Below, piece after piece: positions 9,205 through 19,608 of a DNA stretch of 25,844 nt. Under the pieces are notes generated by a model. The model did no database searches, was not told where the DNA came from, and worked only from the letters and a program-made list of their open reading frames with translations. The stretch is taken from assembly GCA_021464525.1 (NCBI GenBank), contig JADRCO010000831.1:1-25844 (forward strand). The letters are read 5' to 3'. The position numbers and the translations under genes are program-made. This DNA is from Rhizophagus sp. LPA8_4_AMF (Eukaryota; Glomeromycota; Glomeromycetes; Glomerales; Glomeraceae). Each line of letters begins with the position of its first letter. The stretch's first letter is position 1.

Positions 9205-9959
9205 ATATTTTCTTATTGTTGTAAACCATCAATAATTGTACATAAAAAATATTCATAAATTAACACTTTATACGTAAAATGACCACCATTAACAAATATT
9301 TTTAAAAATTTTCATTCTTTAATTTTTCTCTAATAATTCACCTTACTGAAGCATAGTCCTTTTTATCACTACTACATGGCGGAGAAGATAGCTTCCCCCC
9401 ATAGGTACGAAACCTCTACCATATAATAGAGGGACTGCTTTTCAGGTGATAAATAAAAATTAAAAATTAAAAAAAAATCAGTGAAGAGATCGTACAAATC
9501 ATGGGATGGTTAATAAACATTTTATAAATTTTTGTCCGCCGGAGAAGCTATTACATGGTGAAGATTTAAGAAGTCATATAGATATTTCTTTCCACTTGTC
9601 TTCACATGATACGTCAGACAAAATTGATACAAAAAAATTGTTTTTTCGCAATTTGTCCTTATTTACAATTATTATTTATTTTTATTGATTATAAAACATA
9701 TTATTTGTAAATTTGTAAATTAAAAGTTTGTAATTAAAAAAAAGGAGAAATAGTTATTCTTTATGTAAATGTAAATAAGCCTTTATATGTAAGTTGCTAT
9801 TGTCAAGTTTTTTATAAAAGTTCGCGTTTATTACAAAAGTTTGTTTAGACTACAAAAATTGACATTTATAATTATTTTTCATAAATATTTAATTTGCGTA
9901 TAAAAAATGATTAGTTATATTAACGTATGTCATATGACTGTTTAGTTATTTAGTTACCG
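9205..9959. other. AT-rich intergenic stretch
   Basis: A 60-codon frame at 9506-9688 has no recognisable motif. It could be an exon remnant but nothing supports it. No RNA gene was seen. Confidence 0.4.
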
Positions 9960-10298
9960 CCGTATATCACGGACAAATTTTGGCTTATACCCGGGTACAT
10001 AGTGGGGGGTACAGGATTTTTAAAATACCCGGGTATATTTCCGTGTATAATACTCGGGTACTTTAATATTTCCTGATGTTGTACGAAATCACATAAATAA
10101 AATCAATAAAGACCCGATATTACCTTTAATATTATATCCGGATATTATACATTATTACCTTTAGTATTATACCCCGGATATTTTACAAATTTTGAGGTTT
10201 AAAATCTAGAAATCCTATGCAAAGTACCCCGGATACTTTAAAAAATTCTAGGGGGGGTATTATACATGGGAGGGGGTACTATGATCCATGATATACGG
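9960..10298. mobile_element. MITE-like element with CCCGGGTA/CCGGATA repeats
   Basis: The ends are inverted: CCGTATATCACGGA on the left; on the minus strand the right end reads CCGTATATCATGGA. The interior is far less AT-rich than its surroundings, with TACCCGGGTA palindromes, G-runs near both ends (GTGGGGGGTAC on the left, GGGAGGGGGTAC on the right) and a twofold 35-bp direct repeat at about 10118-10190 (ATTACCTTTARTATTATAYCCSGGATATT). No coding capacity. Target duplications are not clear, so superfamily is undecided. Confidence 0.55.
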
Positions 10299-12152
10299 TA
10301 TCGTCGTTAAATCATAATCACACTATGGTTGATCAATGATCAATCAGATCAACACTTCATATTGGTAGAAAAGTTTATACCAAATGAATGCAAACAAAGA
10401 ACGAAAAGCTGGGTCGATATCCTAGCATTTCAGATATTGAAAGAAGAATTTGGAAAATACATCACTTGATTTTATAGCAATTTATATAATTTCATATATA
10501 ACCTGGAAAAAATCCATAATAAAAAGAATTTGACGCTCAAAATGAATTATATAATGTAGAAAGATTTTTTGTTTTTATCAAGAAGTTTATAAATAATTTC
10601 GTTTATTTGATTTTTATTTAGTTTTATTATCAAAACAAATGTTTATTAAATTCAGTTTATAATATATTTTGTTATAACCACGAAAAATAAATTTATTTTG
10701 TAACAAATGTTCCAGCGATAAAACTAAGGCAAAAAGCTCTTAGAAAACTGGTTGAATGGTTTTTTTTTAGTTTATAGTATTGTATGATAAGGTTTATTTC
10801 CTTTTTATTAAATGTTACAAGGTTATAAATTTAATATTTTAGTTTGAGGATTTTGCGGTTCCTTTTGTTTATTACAGTAGTAGCTAATTTTTATAGAGTA
10901 GCGACTGTAATATTTTGTTGGATTTTTTATTTTTTTTTATTTTACATTAATCTTGTAGTCGTTTTTATGAGCTCGTGACGTAAAACATCAACTATATAAA
11001 CAAAATATTATACACATATTCGATATTAATTTTGACCTTTCAAAAGGTTTTGAAATTTACTTCTTGAAAAAATCATACAACTAAAAAGAACTTTTTTTTT
11101 TAATTAAATTGAATTAATTATTTATATAATACTAAATGTAAATTAAAATTCTTGTCATCTGTTACAGTACAGAAAATAAAGCAACTAAACTAACGAGTAC
11201 CCGTATGCCTTTTGAATATGATTAATGAATCGTACATACTGTATTATAACTTATTCGTACATACTAACGTAGATCATTAACTTTCTGAAATACCCGTCTG
11301 TATTTGAAGTGAAATATAATACCTTAAACGCTTTCGTGATGATTCATCATACTGAGCATATGAAGGTTAAATTTCTTAGTTGAAGAGAGTATTAAAAAAA
11401 ATTTACATTTTTTTTTACTTTTGAGCTAAATATTTGAGGACTTTTTTCGAGAAAAATAGACTATGTTCAATTGGTTGATTTACATTCACATTCCATTAAA
11501 TGATAAGATTTTATTAATTGATTGAAAATTTAAATAAAGCCTTTAACAGAGAAAAATGAGATTTTTACGTAAATAAATTTGAATTAAACGTATTTAAAAA
11601 AAAAATATAAATACTTAGATTATAAGGTAATTATTATAAGGTGAATATGTGCGTTCCAGCCTGATTGCTTCTTATTGCATAATCTGCATTTGTACGTTAC
11701 ATCTCCCCCTTTGCACTACATTTGTCAAATGAATACAGGATATTGCTCACCGAAAATTGTATAAATAGAACTGAACTGATAGTCTTCACCTTTTGCTCGC
11801 TTCTTTCATTATGCTTTTAAAGACTCAAAAAACTTTTGGTCATTTGTTTTAACTTAAAAGTTCTAAAAACATAACTATTGCCTAATCCCACTTTGGAGAC
11901 AATTTATTTCTTTCACTTTTAACTCTTGCTTTTATAAAAAGTGTGTTAAGAAATATATTCACTTTTTCCACTTAATTTTATTCACTTGGAAAACTGCGCC
12001 ACAAAAGTCAAGGAAAAAAAGGCCGATATTTATGGTTTTTTTTTTGTTGCGCAGTAGAAAATTTTACTGATATTTCATTCGTTCGTTAACTTAATCAACA
12101 ATGCATCACATGAAACAAACCCCTAATATGCATTAAAAATCAAACGCCAATA
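10299..12152. other. Long AT-rich stretch upstream of the kinase gene
   Basis: No coding region is supported in about 1.85 kb. Small features: GTTGATCA..GATCAAC inverted motifs at about 10327-10352, two copies of TCGTACATACT at about 11230 and 11265, and a good TATA-like TATAAATAG near 11760 after a CTCCCCCTTTG block. That box lies about 390 bases before the kinase, so it would serve it only with a long leader or a leader intron. Confidence 0.4.
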
Positions 12153-13378
12153 ATGACATCATAGTCACAAGAGTATTACGCCAATTGGATAAAGAAATTA
12201 TTGGATGACAGGAAAATCCATTATGATCCTCAAGATCTCAAGATTTTTCCGGCGACTATCGGCTTTGGAGGATCTGCTTCGGTTTATGCTGCAAAATGGA
12301 AGGATACATCAACAATATATGCGATTAAAAAATTTGTAGAGAATAAAGAGGTATGTTACTGATAGCAATTCGTTATATAGAAATAAATATTAAAGTTTCA
12401 TTTTTTTTTCTAGGTTTATTTAACGGATATGGCTAATTCTCATGAAAATATAATTCAATTTCGTGGAATTACGAAATTAGAAGGTAAAATAACGATTTCG
12501 TATCATCAATACTTCTATTTGAATATTTGCTCAGTTGACATGATTTCAATAGATGGAAAAAAATTCTCGCTTGTCCTTGAATATGCAGACGGTGGAACAC
12601 TAAGAGATTATTTAAGGAACGACATTATTACTTTTAATTGGGAGAACCAATTAAAGTTTGCTAAAGAAATTGCAAGTGCGATTTTATGGTTACACGATGT
12701 TAAAGAAATCATACACGGCGATCTTGTAAGCACATTCCTTATAAATTTACAAAGCGGAACTAATTCACTATATCGTAATTAATACATTTTATTTTTATAT
12801 ATATATAAGCATCCCAACAATATCTTAATACATAAAGATACAATAAAATTAGCAGATTTTGGACGTTCATGTCTAAAAGGATCAGACAATAACACCGGAG
12901 CATATGGCCTAATACCTTATATGGACCCTAAATTTTTTGAGACTCATTCATATCGCCTAACCGAAAAATCTGATATATACAGCTTAGGAGTATTATATTG
13001 GGAGTTAACAAGTCGAAAATCACCTTTCAATTTTGAAAAAAAATCAAGAGACGATCATCCTTCTATTATAACAAATATTCTTAAGCGTCTAAGAGAAGAA
13101 CCTGTTGGGAATACAAATGAAAAATTCGTTATATTTTATAAAAGTAAGTTTAAATAAAGTATAATTTATTTTCTGATATATTTTTTTACAATAATTTTTA
13201 ATTTATTTAAATAGAATGTTGGGAACACGAGCCAGATAATAGACCGAATATCCTTCAAGTGATTTCGGAACTTAATTGTATTGACCCTGAAGACAATAAT
13301 AATGTATTAACTATCCCAAAAGAAAGCGAAGAAAGTGAAAAAACAGTGAATGTATATTCTTGTCAGATTGTGATTTAA
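12153..13378 (+). CDS. TKL-like protein kinase, start region disrupted
   Basis: Five exons fit one frame: 12153-12350, 12414-12483, 12553-12725, 12810-13143 and 13215-13378, with GT..AG introns of 63, 69, 84 and 71 bases. Kinase marks in order: glycine loop IGFGGSASVYAAKW, beta-3 lysine in YAIKKF, hinge LVLEYADGGTL, catalytic loop IIHGDLHPNN across the exon 3/4 junction (Arg of HRD replaced by Gly, Asp kept), metal-binding LADFG, YMDPK in the APE position, DIYSLGVLYWELT, and a CWEHEPDNRP end. The catalytic Asp, Asn and DFG are present, so activity is plausible. Oddities: the natural ATG (12153) is followed after two codons by TAG (12162-12164), and the family-like N-terminus SQEYYANWIKKLL starts just after it; no other in-frame ATG precedes the glycine loop. 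The helix-C region between FVENKE and VYLTDM is about six residues shorter than usual. Intron 2 is stop-free and divisible by three. Confidence 0.72.
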
Positions 13379-14057
13379 TAAGCTTTTAATAGATTATTTC
13401 GTTATTATTGTGGTTTTCCATTAAAATAGAGTTTCTATCTTAAAATTTTTTATATAAATTTTTTTTGTAAAATATTTTTTTTGATATTTACGATATCAAT
13501 AACAGATTTTGCGATTATCATACATAACTTTATTCGCAACCCTATAAACGTACACAGTGTTTTGCATTTATGGTAGTAAAGATACAATAGACCCATGGAT
13601 TTATTATATGGTCTAAGGTTATGATCTCGCATTTTTATCGTTCAGACCGATTACCCCGTTAATATGACTTTGACAAACATTCTGTGAGACATACATGCAG
13701 TATGGTTTCTAAAGGATTAACCTTTCTTGGTTTATAAACATTGCTAATGTCAATATTTTCATGTTAAAAACAATCTTTATTACAACGATAAGTATGCATT
13801 AATAAATGACCATATAAGAGAGAGTATTTCCCTCGTATTTATACTTTCGAAAACCGGAGTGAATGAACTTCTCATAAATGTTGTTTCATATCAAGAATAT
13901 TAAGAGGCTTTTGCAGATCATCAGGAATTGTTTTTTCAATTATGTTTTCGCTTGTTCTATACTTTCTCATTATCGTAAAATACTTTATTACTTTTGTCTC
14001 TCATTACAATTAATAACTCAAATTCATCCATCGTAATGTTATAAATTATGATCATAT
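13379..14057. other. Intergenic stretch after the kinase gene
   Basis: No recognised gene on either strand. A 60-codon minus-strand frame at 13450-13632 has no family feature. Sequence is AT-rich without clear repeats. Confidence 0.45.
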
Positions 14058-14380
14058 TAGAGATTGGGACCGGTTAAGACGAATAATCAGTTAAGCCGTT
14101 AAGGTATCTTCAAAAATGGTTAAAATTATTTGGACAATAATTCTGGTCAGAGTTATATAATGCGGGCCAGAAATATGTAACTGCGGTCACGTGTTCCAAA
14201 GTTCGAAGCTCTAATATAAATTTTTTTTATTTTTTATTTTTGATTAACGAAATTAATGAAATATAACTAAATATGTTGAGTAGAATCAAATAGATACAAT
14301 TTATAGGCAAAAAAAAAATTTTTTTGGTATTAACCGGTTACTTAACCGGTTAAGGGTTTTTTGAACGGTTACAACCTCTA
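14058..14380. mobile_element. hAT-type MITE, 323 bp
   Basis: The ends are TAGAGATTGGGACCGGTT on the left and TAGAGGTTGTAACCGTTC on the right, read on the minus strand. The flanks are a perfect 8-bp duplication, GATCATAT, at 14050-14057 and 14381-14388. An 8-bp duplication with TAGAG-type ends is the hAT signature. Subterminal CCGGTTAA motifs recur on both sides (14070s and 14330-14355), as binding sites for a hAT transposase often do. The interior has no coding capacity, so it is non-autonomous. Confidence 0.82.
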
Positions 14381-15347
14381 GATCATATCATCGCTCTGGT
14401 TTTGTTTTATTAATTTAAATAGTTATTTTTTTAGTTAGAATATATAGATTTTTTTCCAATTACTGTTAGGCGTTAGCAGATGGATGATCATGATTAGGTA
14501 AGTCTATTGGCGCAGGAAAACTTGTCACCTAGATAAATTGATCTACCGACAAGCTGTCACTTGGGATTTGCCGAGTGAGGAAGTAATTGAATTCCTTGAT
14601 ACCCTCATTTAAAATGCATAAATCATTATTTTTTGATCTTAAACTACTCTTTTATTTATGTTACCATCTTTTAATTAGCGTGAATTGGTGGTAACACTTA
14701 CATATGAGTCACATGATTCAATTGATTCATGTAACCTCATTTAAAAAATTCTTTTTACTCTTTTAGTTAATTAATTACAATTGATACAAAGGTACCAACA
14801 TTTATACGCGTTTATAAATAAAAATGCAGGCAAAAAAAAATTATTTAACATATATTTGTTTTATTTATATAAGTAATTTAGATTTTAGAGAGCTATGTAT
14901 TTAAAAAAGATGTAAAAGTCTATCTCAACAAGGATAGTTTGAATCATATCACATTGTGGTTTTCTAGATTTATGCAGAATTGACATGGAATTTTTTTTAA
15001 TTATCCATACATATACTGTAATGTCCTCAGGAAAAACTGATTTATTGTTAATTATTTACAATTTTTTCAAACAATTTATTGATACTAATTTTTCCACTTA
15101 TTTGCTTTCTTTAGATTAGATACCATTTTCTACCCCAAATATTTTATATTTTTTATTTTTTATTTTTTTTATTTAATTATTAATTATTACTTGTTGTTTG
15201 GTTATTTAAAGTCACATAATTTTACAAATTTACCCAATTACCTAATAGGATCAATTAGTTCTCACATGATAAGGAAGTGAAACAAAAAGTTATACAGTAA
15301 ATATATCATAATCAGACTAAAAAACAAATGGCGGTCATGCAATCAAG
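14381..15347. other. AT-rich intergenic stretch, no gene seen
   Basis: Nothing is recognised apart from a repeated ACTTGTCAC / AGCTGTCACTT motif near 14520-14570. No open frame of note on either strand. Confidence 0.45.
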
Positions 15348-15485
15348 ATGGATGAACAATGGAAAGGACTTTACAACATCTCTACGGTTCTACAAAATGG
15401 AAACTATAAATTAATGGATATGCAAAAAAAAAGTTTATCTTCACCAATAGCTAATTTACATTTTAGTTGGAAATACATAACATAA
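15348..15485 (+). mobile_element. Retroelement integrase C-terminal fossil (Ty3/gypsy-like)
   Basis: A short reading with QWKGLYNISTVLQNGNYKL resembles the SH3-like C-terminal domain of Ty3/gypsy integrases, whose usual form is W.GPY.I..VL.NGTY.L. Nothing else of the element (reverse transcriptase, protease, LTRs) was recognised nearby. It is a broken, probably old fragment. The assignment rests on one motif. Confidence 0.4.
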
Positions 15486-15882
15486 TTGACATATAGTATA
15501 CATATAGTATATAGTATAATCAACTTTGGTACTAACATACTGTATATCTATAGTACAGGCAATTGCGATTTTGGTCTCAAGATGACAATTACTGATTAAT
15601 TCCAAGTGCAATGTAATAAAACATCTGCTGTTTGTATACTAAAGTACTTTATGGTAGAACAACCCTTCCATAAGAAATTTATTGTTTTAAAAAAAAATAC
15701 AACAAATTAATTAAACATCCATTTTTTGCCAGCCTGATTTTCTAAGGAAAGTATTTGTTTCATAGTAAATACTTACTGTCACAAGGTCTCCACAGTAGTA
15801 ATATTTTAAACGAAATTTACTCTGATAAAAATATTTCAGATTTGACAGATTAAAATGTTACAGATAAAATGCCATGATGCTT
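15486..15882. other. AT-rich intergenic stretch, no gene seen
   Basis: No coding or RNA signal is recognised. ATAGTATA-type direct repeats occur at about 15493-15520. Confidence 0.4.
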
Positions 15883-16116
15883 CTTGTACCGGTAGTTAAC
15901 GGTGTTGGTGAGTTTACTAAATCAGCTAATATTTACAGCTTTAGAATATTGATGTCAAAAGCTACAGAAGTAACCGGTAGTAAGCCACCTTTTGTTGATG
16001 ATGAGAACTTTGCTTTGGCTATTGCTAAGGTTAACATCCACAAATTTTAGAATATACACCTGAATCATACATTGCATTAAAAGATAGTTGGGATATTTTC
16101 CTCAGTATAAAGGTTT
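15883..16116 (+). pseudogene. Kinase C-lobe fragment
   Basis: The reading contains VPVVNGVGEFTKSANIYSF followed by ILMSKATEVTGSKPPF, matching the kinase segment from the APE region through subdomain IX (usually Y.APEVL.G..YTKASDIYSFG.IM.E..TGKPPF). A stop follows at about 16050 (HKF then TAG). A further piece, EYTPESYIALKDSWDIFP, continues in another frame and matches the family's PE.Y..L...CWD end. The catalytic half is absent. It is a broken relic of the kinase family seen intact at 12153 and 17646. Confidence 0.6.
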
Positions 16117-16906
16117 ATGAAACGGTTTGAATGACAGTTTAGATAAGATTAGTGGAGATCGTAAGCTTAGAAATTAAAGAAACATTTGATCGGCATAAAC
16201 GACTTGATTACTTCAAGATATATATATATATATCTTCTCTCAAAACTCAACATAGAAGATATTGTATGGGGAATAGAGATATCGGTCGAAGACCGACATC
16301 ACTCATTGTTATATAGCGGTCATTGGGGATACTGCGGTGATCAATAGGAATTAGTATTACTAATACAGATTTCGTCTCAAAGTATCGGTATTAAAATTCC
16401 GCCTATTTCTAATCGATTGTACAATAACTAATTAATAATTACACAAGGATTTATAGTCAAGGATTGCTAAATACAGTAAATACTTTTTATTTTTTTCAGT
16501 TTTATCGGAGACGACATATATATTCATAACTATATTTGTAATAATAATAAACGAGTGATAAATTATAATGTTTCTAGTCTAGTATCGTCTTAATTTTGTG
16601 ACGCAATATTGATATCGTACTTTATTAAATTTTGTGAATTTTATGGCGTGACGATTTTTTCATCGCTAAAAAAGCGATATGGTTAATTTATTCATTATAT
16701 TTATTGTATGTCAAAATTAATTATTTTAACCGAATTAAATAAGATGCAAGATAATAAATTGTTCCTTGATATCCGAACTTTGTTTTACTTAATAAGAAAT
16801 ATAAAGAAAAAGAAATACTTTTTTTAAATTGTATAATCAATTTTAATACCCAAAAAAATAAAGAAAATATCAATTACATAATTTTCGTTCTTTGTAAATT
16901 AAAGAA
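16117..16906. other. AT-rich intergenic stretch with an AT microsatellite
   Basis: There is an AT dinucleotide run near 16220-16233. The GC-richer patch around 16280-16340 (CGAAGACCGACATC, GCGGTCATTGGGG) is not recognised. No gene was seen. Confidence 0.4.
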
Positions 16907-17185
16907 ATTTTCTTTCCATTTTTTTCTTAATAGAATTCTATTTTACATATTAAACAAAATAATATATATGTAAAATCTTTTTTTTCCTTTTTTTCTTAAT
17001 AGAATTCTATTTTACATATTAAACATATATGTAAAATCTTTTTTTTTCCTTTTTTTCTTAATAGAAATTTTTTTTTATATTTATTCTATTTACATACTAA
17101 ACAAATAATACATATGGATATAATCTTTTTTTTTTCTTTTTTTCTTAATAGAATTTTATTTTATTTTTTTCGTTTAAATATTAAA
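16907..17185. repeat. Four-copy tandem array of acceptor-like units
   Basis: The block T(n)CTTAATAGAA recurs with its C at 16926, 16995, 17057 and 17144, giving spacings of 69, 62 and 87 bases. Each is followed by a TTTTAT/TTTTACATATTAAACA(AAA)TAATATATATG block, and the first two by GTAAAATC. Each unit therefore resembles a 3' splice site, with a long pyrimidine tract then TAATAG, and the GTAAAATC resembles a donor. The array starts about 740 bases before the next gene. A 100-codon frame at 17114-17416 is not called. Confidence 0.65.
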
Positions 17186-17538
17186 CAAAATAATATATTA
17201 TATAATAACTTTATCAAATATATAAATTCATGTAACAATTTTTATGTGTTTATTGTGATCAATAACATTGTCATTCATGTCGAACAAAATAAAGGAAAAA
17301 TTGTTACCGGAACACAAAAACTAACTAAAAATCATTTTTTGTACTTTTTTTTTTATTTTGTATTTTGTAGATCTTACGGAGACTTTGTAACTAGTTATTC
17401 AACTTTTGATTACTAATCTAATTCGGACTAGAATGTTCTTATGAATAATTTTTTTTTTGTATTAAATTTTTTATTTATAAAATTCTTTATGGAATTAATT
17501 AAACTTTAAATTTTCTAAAAAGGATTTTTTTTATTATT

Positions 17539-17547
17539 ATATAAAGC
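17539..17547 (+). promoter_or_regulatory. TATA-like box of the kinase-like/Sel1 gene
   Basis: TATATAAAGC lies about 107 bases before the ATG at 17646, matching the TATATAAAG boxes of the ML-like genes. A TTTAATTATTTTAG acceptor-like string ends just before the ATG, so a leader intron is also possible. Confidence 0.45.
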
Positions 17548-17645
17548 TTTACTATTTATGCGCAGTAATTCATTAAAAATTATATATTTAATAGACAGCA
17601 AATTTTGAAACGATTATTAAAATATTTGTTTAATTATTTTAGAAA

Positions 17646-19368
17646 ATGAAAAATTTAATCGACGTGGAAAAAAAAGAACCATTACTTAATGGTTGTCAAT
17701 ATAAAAGAACTAGAATTTGTCCTTCAAAAAGAATTGAAAAACGATTATTAAATAATTATGAAGAATTTTGTTTTAAAGAATTTTCAAATAATATTACTTC
17801 TACTCCTATAGAAGAATGTCAAACTGAAATTAGAAGACAAGTTTATTATCTTAAAGAATTAAAAAAATCTGATCATATTATAAAATTTTTTGGTGTGGCT
17901 CAAGATAATTATAAATTTTATTTGGTTACTGAATGGATGGAACATGGAAATTTACATGATTATTATACAAAATTTAGACATATTATTAATTGGGAAACAA
18001 AAATTAAAATCGCTTTGGATGTTTGTTGTGGTATTGCTTATCTTCATAAATGTAAAGTAAGTGAAAAAAATATAATATAATATAATATAAATATTCTTTT
18101 TATGATTATTTAATTATTTGTTCTTTTTTATATATATTAGATTCTTCATCATAATGTTCAATCGGCAAATGTTTTAGTAAATGGGAATAATAAAGTTAAA
18201 ATAGCAAATTTTGGTCTAAGTAGGAAATTTTCCGATATTACAAGAAATATTTCACATAATTTAGAAAATGTAAGATATATGGCTCCAGAAAAATTATTAA
18301 CAGAAGAAAATGGTGAGAAAAAGAAAAAGGTTCTTTATGATACTAAATGCGAAATATATAGGTAATGAAAAAATGGGTTTATATATATATATTGTATAAT
18401 GTATAATGTTACGATATTTATACTTATATTATTGTTATTATTTGTAGTGTTGGAGCATTATTATGGGAAATTGCTGAATTAAAAAAACCTCATTCCGATA
18501 TTAATAAGTCAGAAATTCTTGTTAATATTAGAATACGTATTAGAAACAAATATCGTTTACCATTCTCATATGAAGTACCTATGGAATGGATATATATTGT
18601 ATCTAGAGGTAATTTATATATTTAATTCATTTTTAATATCTTTAATTTAATCAAATTTAATTTTTTTCTCGTTTTTTTTTTTTAGCCATGGAATATGAAC
18701 CAGAATATCGTATTAGTATATCAGATATTTGTCGTGATTTATATAAATTGAGTAGAAAATTATCGAATGCCAAATCTATATCACTTTCTTATGTTGATCC
18801 AAATTCTGGTTTCTTACCATATAATAATAATAATGCTAGAGTTTCAACTTTAAATGATTATTATCGTTATAATAGAATTCTCTCTGTTGATGATGCAATT
18901 CATGAACATAAATCAAAAAATGGAAATAAACAATTGGCATGGCAAAGTTTTAAATATCATTCAACTAATAACGATTTAGCAAAATATATGGTAGGTTATT
19001 ATTATTATCATGATGAAGAAATGCCTGAATTACAACAATTGAGTAAAAAAGAAAGGATTAAAATTGCTGTAAGTATCTTTGAAGAAACTGCTGATAAAGG
19101 AAATCCTTCTGCTCAATTAAGATATGGGATATGTTTATGGAGAGGTGATGGTGTTAAGGAAGATTCTGCTAAAGCTTTAAAATATTTAAAAATGGCTGCT
19201 AATTCAGGAAATTCCACTGCCATGTATATTATTGGAAAAGCTTATTGGAATGGTGGTAATGGTATTGAACAAGATAAAAATCAAGGTGCTGAATATTTAA
19301 AAATTGCTGCTTTAAATAATCATCCAACAGCAAAAGATGTTTGTTATTCTAATAATATTATTTTTTAA
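17646..19368 (+). CDS. Pseudokinase-like domain fused to Sel1 repeats
   Basis: Four exons fit one frame: 17646-18056, 18141-18361, 18448-18608 and 18686-19368, coding for 491 residues; introns are 84, 86 and 77 bases with GT..AG ends. Residues 1-260 are a kinase-like domain. The beta-3 lysine is K44 (FCFKEF) and the hinge is LVTEWMEHGNL. The catalytic loop is ILHHNVQSANVL (140-149), with Asn 142 where HRD has Asp. The metal-binding motif is NFG (160-162) instead of DFG. MAPE (184-187) and VGALLWEIAELKKPH are kept. No glycine loop is visible before K44. Both catalytic Asp being Asn predicts no or very weak phosphotransfer. Residues about 343-478 hold two clear and one weaker Sel1 repeat (GNPSAQLRYG..LWRGDGV; GNSTAMYIIGKAYWNG), which usually bind partner proteins. 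A scaffold role is inferred. The stop is followed by an A-run. Confidence 0.8.
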
Positions 19369-19608
19369 ACCAAAAAAAAAAAAAAAAAAAATTTTTATTT
19401 AACAATATATATGTAAATAATATATACTTGATATTTATTTATGAATAAAGAATGAATTATTTATATTTATAAATGAACTTAAAAAATTTTTTCCTGCTAA
19501 ATGTATGTGATATGTTTTATTTTCCTTGTAGCTAATTGTAAATTTAATTTTAAGCAAAGATTACCATCAATACAAAATATTAATACTTTGAATTTCTCAC
19601 AAAATACT

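Noticed and set aside
14190-14220. tRNA B-box-like GTTCGAAGC string
   Set aside because: No matching A box at the right distance and no cloverleaf; it lies inside the hAT MITE.
17114-17416. 100-codon frame upstream of the kinase-like gene
   Set aside because: Phe/Asn/Tyr-rich low-complexity product beginning inside the tandem array; expected by chance in such AT-rich DNA.
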